Source of the DNA: Massilia aurea
Lineage (GTDB): Bacteria; Pseudomonadota; Gammaproteobacteria; Burkholderiales; Burkholderiaceae_D
Assembly (NCBI RefSeq): GCF_024753205.1
Contig: NZ_JANUGZ010000005.1
Coordinates: 310,001-374,000 of the forward strand
DNA length: 64,000 nucleotides
Direction of reading: 5' to 3'
Position numbers and translations under genes: made by a program. The notes beneath the pieces were generated by a model, which was not told the origin of the DNA, did not search any database, and saw only the letters and a list, made by a program, of their open reading frames with translations. Below are positions 35,586-43,682 of this stretch, piece by piece (the stretch's first letter is position 1; every line of letters starts with the position of its first letter).

Positions 35586-35923
35586 CAGTGGTGCTCCTTG
35601 TGGTCTGGCTGTGCAGGGGCAGGGGTGTGGTGGTGCGCGTGCGGATCGGGCGCCGGCTTGCCTTGCCCGGCATGCGCATCGTGGCCGGGCTGGGCTGCCA
35701 CGATGCGGTTGTGTTCCTGCCACGCGCGATCGGGCGTGGTCGTCGCGGCGGCGCGTGCCGGTGGCATGTACGCCGGCTGATAGCGGATTTCCGGTACGGC
35801 GGCGTCCGGGGCGGTGGCGTTGGCGGCCGGCGTGGTCCGGTGGCCGCTCTGCGCTACGGCAGGCGTCAGAACGCCGGCCAGCACGCAGGCCAGCAGCAGC
35901 TGTGGTCGGGTAAAGGTGGACAT
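35585..35923 (-). CDS. His-rich exported protein of the copper operon
   Basis: A 112-residue periplasmic protein with a signal peptide (LLLACVLAGVLTPAVAQ) and a low-complexity tail rich in His, Pro and Ala (PDPHAHHHTP, HKEHH), well suited to bind copper. No named domain is recognised. GAGGAA precedes ATG 35923. Its stop overlaps the TolC-like start, so it is translationally coupled. Confidence 0.78.
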   Translation of the reverse strand: MSTFTRPQLLLACVLAGVLTPAVAQSGHRTTPAANATAPDAAVPEIRYQPAYMPPARAAATTTPDRAWQEHNRIVAAQPGHDAHAGQGKPAPDPHAHHHTPAPAQPDHKEHH

Positions 35924-35983
35924 GGTTCCTCGTTCGGTGAAATGCAATGATGCCGCGCCAGCGTGGCGCGGTGGTGTGCTGAT

Positions 35984-36397
35984 TCAGGCGAGCGGGAAGC
36001 GGGGAGGTCGTTCGGGTAACGCGAGATCGACGGCCTCGGGGCGGCCGGTGGCTGCCTCGATCAGCCGGGTCGACAAAGTCTGCGGCGCGGCGGGAATCGT
36101 TGGTGCGCCGGCCATGGCGGCGCCGATGCAACAGGCGGCGCAGGCGCTGCAGCGCTCCTGGTCGTGGTCTGTCGGCGCATGGTCGGTGGCTTTGGCAAGC
36201 TGCGGGCCGGCATCGTGGCAGTGATCCGCCCCGGCATCCATGTGGTGCGAGGCAGCCATGGCGATAACGCCGCCGTGCTGCATGGCCGCATGGGTGCACG
36301 CCAGCATGCCTGCCGAAGCGATGCCCTGGAAGGGAATCGCCAGCAGCAGCAGCCACACGAGCGCGTGGCGCAGGCAGACATGGACAGTTGAATTCAC
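35984..36397 (-). CDS. Cys/His-rich exported protein, CopL/DUF2946-like
   Basis: A 137-residue protein with an N-terminal hydrophobic signal (about 12-28), His/Asp-rich segments (ASHHMDAGADHCHD, DHAPTDHDQERC) and a CSACAACC cluster, followed by a Pro-rich tail. The size, Cys/His pattern and first position in a copper operon recall CopL/DUF2946-type proteins. The match is from memory and not certain. The start is a GTG at 36397. Confidence 0.7.
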   Translation of the reverse strand: MNSTVHVCLRHALVWLLLLAIPFQGIASAGMLACTHAAMQHGGVIAMAASHHMDAGADHCHDAGPQLAKATDHAPTDHDQERCSACAACCIGAAMAGAPTIPAAPQTLSTRLIEAATGRPEAVDLALPERPPRFPLA

Positions 36398-36403
36398 GCG
36401 GTA

Positions 36404-36444
36404 ATTCTAGCATGGCGTCCGCGCAACACTGCTGTCATGATGAC
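36404..36444 (-). promoter_or_regulatory. Putative promoter and operator of the copper operon
   Basis: On the minus strand an extended -10 (TGCTAGAAT, hexamer at 36409-36404) lies directly upstream of the GTG start at 36397, so the transcript would be nearly leaderless. Where a -35 would be weak, the palindrome GTCATGATGAC (36434-36444) is placed as an activator site would be. Confidence 0.4.
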
Positions 36445-36494
36445 GGCCGGAAACCTTGCGGGGCAAGGTGCCCGGCTGATAGCATGCAGGGTTG

Positions 36495-36516
36495 ATTCAA
36501 TGACAATTCAATGACA
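36495..36516 (+). promoter_or_regulatory. Two exact 11-bp direct repeats, candidate regulator site
   Basis: ATTCAATGACA occurs twice in direct succession (36495-36505 and 36506-36516). The 11-bp period is about one helical turn, typical of OmpR-type response regulator sites. It lies between the divergent copper operon and the hypothetical gene at 36526. Confidence 0.4.
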
Positions 36517-36525
36517 AGGGCAGGC

Positions 36526-36921
36526 ATGGTGTTGATCGAGCGACTGCTCGCTCTGCGGCGCAGGAAGAATCAGGAAGAAGTAGCCGGCAGGGCGGCTGAA
36601 GTCATCGCGCACGTCCTGTTCGACGTCGGTGTTGACCGCTTCCTGAACGGCAGCATGCTGCTGGATCGCCAGTTTCGCCTGCGTTTCTACGCAGTGCTGC
36701 CGCCGGCATCCGACGACATGCTGGCGGCCATCGCGCTGTGCGAGCTGGCTGAAGCGCAGCACATGCGCAGCTGCATGGCCGACGTCGCCTTCGATGCCGA
36801 GGTCGTGGCATGTCATACGCAGGGCCTGGCCGATGGCCTGATGCGCGAATTGCTTGCTTGTTCGGCCGAACTGCGGGCGCTGCCCGAGCGGCGCATCGGC
36901 GGCGTGTTCGCCTTCCGCTAG
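36526..36921 (+). CDS. Hypothetical small protein
   Basis: A 131-residue protein of no family I recognise, beginning MVLIERLLALRRRKNQEE. It has no signal peptide. An internal helical region includes the Cys-containing stretch MLAAIALCELAEAQHMRSCMA. ATG 36526 is preferred over 36511 because AAGGGCAGG precedes it. Tandem 11-bp direct repeats lie just upstream (36495-36516). Confidence 0.6.
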   Translation: MVLIERLLALRRRKNQEEVAGRAAEVIAHVLFDVGVDRFLNGSMLLDRQFRLRFYAVLPPASDDMLAAIALCELAEAQHMRSCMADVAFDAEVVACHTQGLADGLMRELLACSAELRALPERRIGGVFAFR

Positions 36922-37068
36922 CCGCGGCGCGGATTTTGTGCGCGCTGCAGTGCGCCGTGGCGGTATGCTGGTGTTACTTGACGCCACTGACGCAAAGGTC
37001 CCATCCATGTCGCATGCCGCCTGCCACCTGAACCGCCCGGCCATGCCGCGCACTTCCCCGGTGCTTTC

Positions 37069-39774
37069 ATGAGCGTCCGTAACCTGCAGCACCTGTTCGC
37101 GCCGAAATCGGTGGCGCTGATCGGCGCCTCGGCGCGCCCGGGCAGCATGGGCGCGACGCTGCTGGCCAATCTGCAGGGCGGCGGCTTTAAGGGCAAGCTG
37201 TTTGCCGTCAATCCCAAATACACGCAGCTGGGCGACTTGCCGTGTTACGCCAGCGTGGCCGACTTGCCCGAGGCGCCCGACCTGGCCGTCATCTGCACGC
37301 CGGCCCCCACCGTGCCGCAGCTGGTGCGCCAGCTGGGAGAACGCGGCACGCGCGCCGCCGTGGTGCTTACCAGCGGCCTGGCGCGCGGGCGCGATGCCCG
37401 CGGGCGCAGCCTGCGCCAGGCCACGCTCGACGCGGCGCACCCTTATCTGCTGCGTCTTCTCGGCGCGAACAGCGCGGGCCTCTTGGTGCCGGGCCTGGGC
37501 CTGAACGCCAGCGTGGCCCACAGCGGCGCACTGCCGGGACGGATTGCCTTTGTCTCGCAGTCCGGGTCATTGATGACGGGCGTACTCGATTGGGCGCGCA
37601 CGCGCGGGATCGGCTTTTCGCACTTCATCTCGCTGGGCGACTCGGCCGACGTCGACCTGGGCGACGTGCTTGATCACATGGCCAGCGATGGCAATGCCGG
37701 CGCCATTCTGCTGTATGTCGACCAGCTGCGCTACGCGCGTAAATTCATGTCAGCGGCGCGCGCCGCCGCGCGCAGCAAGCCGGTAATCGTGCTCAAGTCG
37801 CGCAGCGATACCGACGGCGCCCGGCCTGCGGCCAGCGAGAGCGGCGCGCTGGCGACCGAAGACGACGTGTTCGACGCCGCAATCCGGCGCGCCGGCATGC
37901 TGCGCGTGCACACCACCGAGCAGCTGTTCGCGGCCGTCGAGACGCTGGCCTATGCCCGCGTGCTGCATGGTGAGCGCCTGGCCATCGTCAGCAACGGCCT
38001 CGGGCCGGGCGTGCTGGCGCGCGACGCGCTGCGTTATGGCGGTGGCGTGGCGGCGACGCTGTCGCCCGAATCGGTCATGCGGCTCGATGCCGCGCTGCCG
38101 GCTGGCTGGAACAATGCGCAGCCCGGCAATCCGGTGCGTGCCAGCCCGGTCAACCTGCTGGGCGGCGCGCCTCCCGAGCGCTACGCCGCGGCGCTCGACG
38201 TGCTGCTGGCCGACCCGCAGGTCGACGCGGTGCTGATCGTGCATTCGCCGACTGCGACCGTCGACAGCCGCGACGTGGCCAATGCGATTGCACCGCTGGC
38301 GCGCGCCGCCTCGCGCCCCATCCTGTCGTGCTGGCTGGGCGGCGCCTCGGTCGTGGCTGCGCGCGCGATTGCGGCCGAGGCGCGCATGCCCACGTACCGC
38401 ACGCCCGAAGACGGCGTCAACGGCTTCCTGCAACTGGTGAACTACCGGCGCAACCAGAACCTGCTGATGGAAGTGCCGCCATCGATGGCGGGCCACATGG
38501 CGCCCGATCGCAGCGCCGCGCGCGCGCTGGTACGCGAGGCGATCGCCGCCAAGCGCCTCTTGCTGTCGGATCCCGAGACCAAGGCGATCCTGCGCGCGTA
38601 CGGCCTGGCGCTGGTCGAGACGCGCGCCGCCGTGGACGCCGATGCGGCCGTGGCGGCGGCGCGCGCGATCGGGTTCCCGGTCGCCGTCAAGATTCTCACG
38701 CCCGACGTGATGCACAAGTCCGATGTCGGCGGCGTGACGCTCGACCTCGATTCGGAAGACGCCGTGCGCGCTGCTGCGCTGCGCATGCGCGCGCGGCTGG
38801 GCGAGCTGTTCCCGCAGGCGCGCTTCGACGGCTTTTCGGTGCAGGCGATGTGCCGCCGCACGCACGGCCACGAACTGATCGTGGGAGCCGCGCTCGACCC
38901 GGTGTTCGGACCGGTGCTGGTGTTTGGCCAGGGTGGTGTGGCGGTCGAGGTGCTCGATGATTATTCGGTCGGCCTGCCGCCCCTGAACCTGGTGCTGGCG
39001 CGCGACCTGGTCGACCGCACGCGCGTGGCGCGGCTGCTGGCCGGCTATCGCAACCGGCCGGCCGCCAATCTCGACGCCGTGCTGGCGGTGTTGATCCAGG
39101 TGTCGCGCCTGATCTCCGATATTCCGGAAATCGTCGAGCTGGACATCAACCCGCTCGTGGTCGACAGCCGCGGCGCGATCGTGCTCGACGCACGCATGCG
39201 GCTGGCGCTGGCCGACCGTTCGGGCAGCACGCTCGACCGGCTGGCGATCCGGCCCTATCCGCGCGAGCTGGAAGAGACCATCGAGTGGCAGGGCGCGCCG
39301 CTGCTGCTGCGTCCGATCCGTCCGGAGGACGGGCCGGCGCACCTGGCGTTCTTCGACGCGCTCACGCCCGACGACGTGCGCTACCGGATGTTCGTGCGCA
39401 TCCGCGAGCTGCAGCCGTCGCAGCTGGCGCGCTTCACGCAGATCGACTATGACCGCGAGATGGCCTTCATCGCCACCCGCAAGAACGCGGACGGGGTGTT
39501 CGAGACGCTGGCGGTCGCCCGTGTCGTGGCCGACCCCGACAACACGAGCGCTGAATTTGCCGTTACCGTGCGCTCGGACCTCAAAGGCATGGGGCTGGGG
39601 CGCATCATGATGGAAAAGCTGATCCGGTATTGCCGCGCGCGCGGCACCGGCGAGATCGTCGGCGAAGCGCTGCCGCAGAATTCGCGCATCGTCGCAATGG
39701 TGAAAAAACTGGGCTTCGACGTGACGATCGACCGCGAGGACGGCACCCGAAACATGCGCCTCGCATTACGTTAA
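37069..39774 (+). CDS. Protein lysine acetyltransferase of the Pat/YfiQ type
   Basis: A 901-residue fusion. An N-terminal ADP-forming acyl-CoA synthetase-like part has a CoA-binding domain (about 1-130, VALIGASARPGSMG), succinyl-CoA ligase-like domains (about 145-460, FVSQSGSLMTGVLDWA) and an ATP-grasp region (about 485-700, PVAVKILTPDVMHKSDVGGV). A C-terminal GNAT domain (about 740-900) follows, with VRSDLKGMGLGRIMMEKLI as the acetyl-CoA loop. Pat enzymes acetylate metabolic enzymes such as acetyl-CoA synthetase. The gene is monocistronic. The usual YfiQ is about 886 residues. Confidence 0.9.
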   Translation: MSVRNLQHLFAPKSVALIGASARPGSMGATLLANLQGGGFKGKLFAVNPKYTQLGDLPCYASVADLPEAPDLAVICTPAPTVPQLVRQLGERGTRAAVVLTSGLARGRDARGRSLRQATLDAAHPYLLRLLGANSAGLLVPGLGLNASVAHSGALPGRIAFVSQSGSLMTGVLDWARTRGIGFSHFISLGDSADVDLGDVLDHMASDGNAGAILLYVDQLRYARKFMSAARAAARSKPVIVLKSRSDTDGARPAASESGALATEDDVFDAAIRRAGMLRVHTTEQLFAAVETLAYARVLHGERLAIVSNGLGPGVLARDALRYGGGVAATLSPESVMRLDAALPAGWNNAQPGNPVRASPVNLLGGAPPERYAAALDVLLADPQVDAVLIVHSPTATVDSRDVANAIAPLARAASRPILSCWLGGASVVAARAIAAEARMPTYRTPEDGVNGFLQLVNYRRNQNLLMEVPPSMAGHMAPDRSAARALVREAIAAKRLLLSDPETKAILRAYGLALVETRAAVDADAAVAAARAIGFPVAVKILTPDVMHKSDVGGVTLDLDSEDAVRAAALRMRARLGELFPQARFDGFSVQAMCRRTHGHELIVGAALDPVFGPVLVFGQGGVAVEVLDDYSVGLPPLNLVLARDLVDRTRVARLLAGYRNRPAANLDAVLAVLIQVSRLISDIPEIVELDINPLVVDSRGAIVLDARMRLALADRSGSTLDRLAIRPYPRELEETIEWQGAPLLLRPIRPEDGPAHLAFFDALTPDDVRYRMFVRIRELQPSQLARFTQIDYDREMAFIATRKNADGVFETLAVARVVADPDNTSAEFAVTVRSDLKGMGLGRIMMEKLIRYCRARGTGEIVGEALPQNSRIVAMVKKLGFDVTIDREDGTRNMRLALR

Positions 39775-39830
39775 CCGTTTCACGCACCATGTGACATTCG
39801 GAGGATTTTGGGCTGGTTTGCGGTGGTAAG

Positions 39831-40214
39831 GTGGCGGTGTTTGTCGCCCTGTCACGTCGTGACGATTTGTACCGCCTTTTGTCAACAGGGCCCGACCCTG
39901 CTCCTGCGATGTCCCGACTCGGTTTGTTGTTGTGCGCCCCGTACGCCGTGTTCATTCTGGTCTGCGTCGGCATCGTGTCGCTCGGTGCTGGCGACGACGC
40001 GTCGCAGCTGGTCTTCCTGCAATTGCCGATTGCCGGCCAGCTGGTCGTGGTGCAGGCGCTGGGCCTTGGCCGCGCCATCGAATTCCTGTCTTGGCCCGAC
40101 GCGTATGGCCTGTTCGTCACGCCGGCCTTCGTGCTGCTATATGCCGCCGGCGCGCTGTGCGAACGGGGCCTGGCGCGCCGGCGTAGCCCGGTGCCCGCGC
40201 GCAGCGGTGTCTGA
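39831..40214 (+). CDS. Hypothetical membrane protein
   Basis: Up to 127 residues with three hydrophobic segments (about 30-55, 65-85, 98-115). The GTG at 39831 is used. An ATG at 39909 giving 101 residues starting MSRLGLLLC is equally possible. No domain is recognised and no ribosome binding site is clear, so it may not be real. Confidence 0.5.
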   Translation: MAVFVALSRRDDLYRLLSTGPDPAPAMSRLGLLLCAPYAVFILVCVGIVSLGAGDDASQLVFLQLPIAGQLVVVQALGLGRAIEFLSWPDAYGLFVTPAFVLLYAAGALCERGLARRRSPVPARSGV

Positions 40215-40367
40215 ACCAGGCGCGGCGCAATGCCGGCCTGGAACGCTTGATAAAACCTGTTGCTTGCTCTGGCGGTAACATGGTCGTACAGTTAGCTATA
40301 CCGACCGTCCACTTTCGGCCCAGGAGCGGACGTACACCATGCTGTGCTGACTTAGAAGGAACACGAA

Positions 40368-40691
40368 GTGACTCCTGCCGAGTTTGTGAGGCACTGGCAG
40401 ACGGAAAAGGATGGCTTGCTTGAGCTATTCATGAGTACGGCCGGCGAAACTTTAGTCTCCCAAAGGATCGCATCGATGGGCCTTAGCGAACAGCAGACCA
40501 TTGCACTGCGCGATGTACTGAACCTCGCGCTCACGGACACGTTCTATACCTTGCTGCTTGGCCTCGACGGCGCCGCAAGCATTGGCGGCGTCCAACATAG
40601 CTATCGCGTGCTTGATGAAGACGGCGATCTTATTTGTGGCGATGGTCGCGTTGAGGCTGAAGCCTACGCGCAGCTACATACCGATAGCTAG
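40368..40691 (+). CDS. Hypothetical small protein
   Basis: A 107-residue, acidic cytoplasmic protein starting at a GTG with AAGGA about 10 bases upstream. Its middle holds LSEQQTIALRDVLNLALTDTFYTLLLGLDG. I do not recognise a family. Immunity-like or effector-like small proteins have a similar look, but there is no evidence for that. It stands in a patch of lower-GC accessory sequence. Confidence 0.6.
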   Translation: MTPAEFVRHWQTEKDGLLELFMSTAGETLVSQRIASMGLSEQQTIALRDVLNLALTDTFYTLLLGLDGAASIGGVQHSYRVLDEDGDLICGDGRVEAEAYAQLHTDS

Positions 40692-40821
40692 CGAACGGCG
40701 GCTTAGGGTCGGCAGCAGCCTGTCGTGATAGTCTGCGATTTTTCCGACTTGGCAACCTGCTATGTGGACCGAACGGCCGAGATCGGCCAGAAGCGGTCAT
40801 TCAATTTTAAGGAAGGTCTTT

Positions 40822-41190
40822 GTGAAAACTCTTGCCGCTTTGATTATGATGATTGGGTGTACGGTTTCCATAGCAGGTACGGTAAGTGAACGGTGCGATA
40901 CATTTTCGCTCACGGATGAGGTCTCATCTCCTCTAACTATCGAGGAAATCGAGAAGCAAGCAGCGGCTGATCTTTTATCTTGGCAACAGCAAGGACTTAA
41001 TACGCCTAATGTATTGTTCGGATATATGAATTCCCACTGGCTGACACTGAAATCGATGTTTCGACCTGGAGATGAGATTGTGAAATACAGCACCGACAAA
41101 TTGTCCTGGCAGAGTCGTCGTGGTCAAAGAGGTTTTGCTTTAATAAGATCCGGATGCGTTATCAACAGACTGGTTACTGCACAAAGCTAA
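40822..41190 (+). CDS. Hypothetical exported protein
   Basis: A 122-residue protein with a signal peptide (KTLAALIMMIGCTVSIAG) starting at GTG 40822, with AAGGAAGG upstream. A frame from ATG 40762 has no such support. Mature Cys residues (SERCDTF, RSGCVINRL) could form a disulphide. Base composition is visibly more AT-rich than the surrounding genes, suggesting transfer. Confidence 0.6.
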   Translation: MKTLAALIMMIGCTVSIAGTVSERCDTFSLTDEVSSPLTIEEIEKQAAADLLSWQQQGLNTPNVLFGYMNSHWLTLKSMFRPGDEIVKYSTDKLSWQSRRGQRGFALIRSGCVINRLVTAQS

Positions 41191-41531
41191 GGTAGCAGCA
41201 CCTATCCTGCCAGACGACCACTAACTTGGTGCTGAAGAGGCACCGCTGCTCTTATCGAAGGTCCGTATATGGACTCCTCCTCGTTTGCAAGCAATCCGTC
41301 TTCAGGCCGTGAGGTACGACTGCTCACGTATATCCGGTCTCGTGCTGCTGCACCTGCTTAAGGCGCTGGACCCTGATGGGCTATTCGCGCGCTGACTCCC
41401 TATCGCTTTGACGGGCTCGGAAGCCTCAGACCTTATCGGGTTCTGTCAGCGCCGGGTCGACCTGTTGGCCATCATGCTGCTTATTATGCAATCGTGGTTC
41501 GGATACTACTTCAGTAGTTTTAAAGCTATGC
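41191..41531. other. Gene-free gap before the IS110 remnant
   Basis: This 341-bp stretch of mixed composition contains no credible gene. It includes the right flank of the decayed IS110-family element. Short open frames are shadows. No inverted repeat ends are seen. Confidence 0.4.
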
Positions 41532-42477
41532 TTACGCGGCTTGAGATCGGTAATCGGTGCCTTCGGTCAGCATTGCCCAGGCGATGCGCGCGGTCTTATT
41601 CGCTAACGCCACTGCGGCGATATTCGGGCTCCATGCACGAGCAAACTGCGCAGATAAGCGTCGCCGTGCTTGCTAATGCCGAGCAATCGCTCTTTTCCTT
41701 CTGAGCTGGTTGGTTTGGGCGTGAGCCCAAACGAAGCAGCCATCTCGCGCCCGCTAGCAAATTGGCTGGCGTCACCTACTGTCGCCAGCAGAGCCGTTGT
41801 GGTCAGCGGCCCGATACCACGTACTTGCTGCAAGCGTATAGCGACCGGGTCTTGCCGAGCAATCTGTTCAATCTCCCGGTCGAGTTCTTCAATTCGTTCA
41901 TCGAGTGTCTTCAGATCTCCCTACAGCCCATGCAAGAGCCGACGAAAACGTCGGTCAAACCGTTTTCCTGATCCTCAAGCCAGCGTGGGATCGCTGACCT
42001 CAGGTGCAGCAGTTCTTTCGACGCCGCCAACCCATCTTCAGATGCTAAGCCGCGCAGCTGGTTTGCCTTGGCCTTGCGCTCATCCATCAAACCTGAGCGC
42101 ACCCGGTGTACGGCCTGGATATCTTGCTGCTCGACGGTTTTGATGGCCACGACACGCATGCTCGGCCGACTCATCGCCTCACAGACCGCTTCTGCATCGT
42201 TTGCGTCGTTCTTGTTGCTCTTGACGTAGGATTTAACGAACTGCAGAGCGATTAACTTCACCGTATATTCCTGAGCCTGCAGCTTGCTGGCCCGGTAGTG
42301 TGCACCGCTACATGCTTCCATTCCGATCTCGCAACCCGGCTCAATCCTGTCGAGCAGTTCCTCGATCCAATCACCACGGACCAGCTTGCGCCGCCAGGCC
42401 GTTTTTTCCGAGCGGTCTACGCCGTGCAGTTGAAAGACATTCGTTGCCAAATCGACTCCAACGCGGATAAGCTTCAT
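41532..42477 (-). pseudogene. IS110-family transposase, degenerate
   Basis: The N-terminal 188-residue frame (41911-42477) starts MKLIRVGVDLATNVFQLHG and carries the RuvC-like DEDD pattern (VDLAT, GMEACSG, NKNDANDAEAV). The frame breaks near 41930, where continuation also needs read-through of a TAG. A second frame (41603-41833) resumes with VRGIGPLTTTALLATVGD and the catalytic-Ser region LTPKPTSSEGKERLLGISKHGD. It stops near 41605 because about 30 residues are missing before NIAAVALANKTARIAWAML, which ends at the TAA at 41532-41534. The enzyme is therefore inactive. Confidence 0.9.
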
Positions 42478-42700
42478 GGCGGACTCCTTCTTTCCAAACC
42501 GGTTTTGTCGAAACTCTGGTTTGGCACTAACGTGCCCTCAGGGGAGAAGGAGTCCATCCCATTGCTCTGGGTCGGAAGCAGCCGATTCCGGTCCCTGCTG
42601 GTGGCATTACGACGGTTGTCAGGTCAGGACGAAGTGGGTCGCAGCTATCTCGATATGCGTACGGGTCCGTCGCAGCTATTCAGCGAAAAATCGTAGCAGC
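42478..42700 (-). ncRNA. Structured left end of the IS110-family element, possible bridge-RNA region and SD-sequestering stem
   Basis: Just upstream of the transposase start (on the minus strand), GGACTCCTTCT (42481-42491 on the plus strand) and AGAAGGAGTCC (42545-42555) are perfect 11-bp inverted repeats. On the RNA, one arm is the ribosome binding site and the other masks it. Nested pairs CCAAACC/GGTTTGG (42494-42500, 42518-42524) and GGCAC/GTGCC (42523-42527, 42532-42536) fold between them. IS110 left ends are known to encode a bridge RNA, but whether this one does is inference. Confidence 0.4.
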
Positions 42701-42812
42701 GATTAGCAAAATCTGGTGGGCGCAGCTCGATGCCGTAGTAACTTTCGTCACACCCATTTCAGAAAGTCACAGCGTTTATGCTGGCAAAACAGCACGGAAC
42801 ACGCGAAAAAGT

Positions 42813-42847
42813 AAAAAAACCACTGCCTTTACGGGCAGTGGTTTTTT
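42813..42847. terminator. Bidirectional rho-independent terminator
   Basis: CCACTGCC (42820-42827) and GGCAGTGG (42834-42841) form a hairpin flanked by A7 and T6. It separates the IS110 remnant from the pepA unit, and a second, weaker minus-strand terminator follows at 42860-42886. Confidence 0.9.
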
Positions 42848-42859
42848 GTTTGAAGGTTT

Positions 42860-42886
42860 CATGCAAAAACAGGCCCGCAAGGCGGG
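42860..42886 (-). terminator. Terminator of pepA
   Basis: On the minus strand, GACCCGCCTTGCGGGCC followed by TGTTTTTG lies just after the pepA stop, a probable rho-independent terminator. Confidence 0.65.
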
Positions 42887-42896
42887 TCTACAGTGC

Positions 42897-43682
42897 TCAG
42901 GCTGCTTTCTTGCTGCGACGACGTGCTGCGTACAGACCCAGCATGCCCAGGCCCAGCAGGCCAACCGATGCTGGCTCTGGCACTTCAGCTGCGTTTTCGA
43001 ACACGACGTCGAGCGAACCATTGATGGTCTGGGTGCCCGATGGCGTGAAGTTGTTCAGTTGGCCCGACTGGAACGACATCGAGTAGAACGGGTTAGGCAG
43101 GACGAAGAAGTTGCTGCCTGCTGCGGTCAGCGCGAACGAGCTCGATGCACCGAAGCTGCCGCAGTTGATGCCGTTGCCGCTTGGATTGCCTGGGTTCGAG
43201 CAGGTGCTCAGCATTGGGTTCAGCGTGCCCTGGCCAGCCATTGGGTTGCCCGAGCCCAGCAGGACGTTGCCGCCTGCAACGCCCAGCGTGGTGTCCATGA
43301 ACAGGTCCAGGCTACCGGTGCCTGGCTGGAAGTTGAACGTGGTGGTCGAGCCGCTCACCGAGTAAGTGCCGCTTGCCGAGTAGTTAGCGAACAGGCCGTA
43401 GTTTGCGCCGAGGCCGGTCTGGAAAGCTTCGTATGCGGTGTTGCCACCGTTGCCGACGAACTGGCCAGCAGTCCACACCAGCGAGACGTTGAAGGTACCA
43501 TCTTGGTTGAAGGTCGCTGTTTCGGTGTAGTTACCGGTGATCTTGTCAGCAACGAAGTTTGCCTGGCTGCCGTTGACTGGGTCAACGGTGAAGGGGTTGA
43601 AAGTTGCTGCTGCGGCAGTACCGCTGAAGATGGTTGCAGCTGCGATCGATGAGGCGACGATGGTTTTCTTGAAGGCGTTCAT
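42897..43682 (-). CDS. Flocculation-type PEP-CTERM protein, PepA-like
   Basis: A 261-residue exported protein with a signal peptide (AFKKTIVASSIAAATIFSGTAAA), a mature part beginning ATFNPFTVDP, a Ser/Gly/Asn-rich beta-type body, and the C-terminal sorting signal VPEPASVGLLGLGMLGLYAARRR (about 237-259) with the PEP motif, membrane segment and basic tail. PEP-CTERM proteins are sorted by EpsH/exosortase and work in floc formation. ATG 43682 has AGGAG upstream. The start at 43706 is rejected. A sigma-54 promoter lies upstream. Confidence 0.9.
   Translation of the reverse strand: MNAFKKTIVASSIAAATIFSGTAAAATFNPFTVDPVNGSQANFVADKITGNYTETATFNQDGTFNVSLVWTAGQFVGNGGNTAYEAFQTGLGANYGLFANYSASGTYSVSGSTTTFNFQPGTGSLDLFMDTTLGVAGGNVLLGSGNPMAGQGTLNPMLSTCSNPGNPSGNGINCGSFGASSSFALTAAGSNFFVLPNPFYSMSFQSGQLNNFTPSGTQTINGSLDVVFENAAEVPEPASVGLLGLGMLGLYAARRRSKKAA

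Noticed and set aside
35586..36413. Extension of the TolC-like gene upstream
   Set aside because: It runs through two other minus-strand genes in a different frame. The lipobox start at 35585 is clear.
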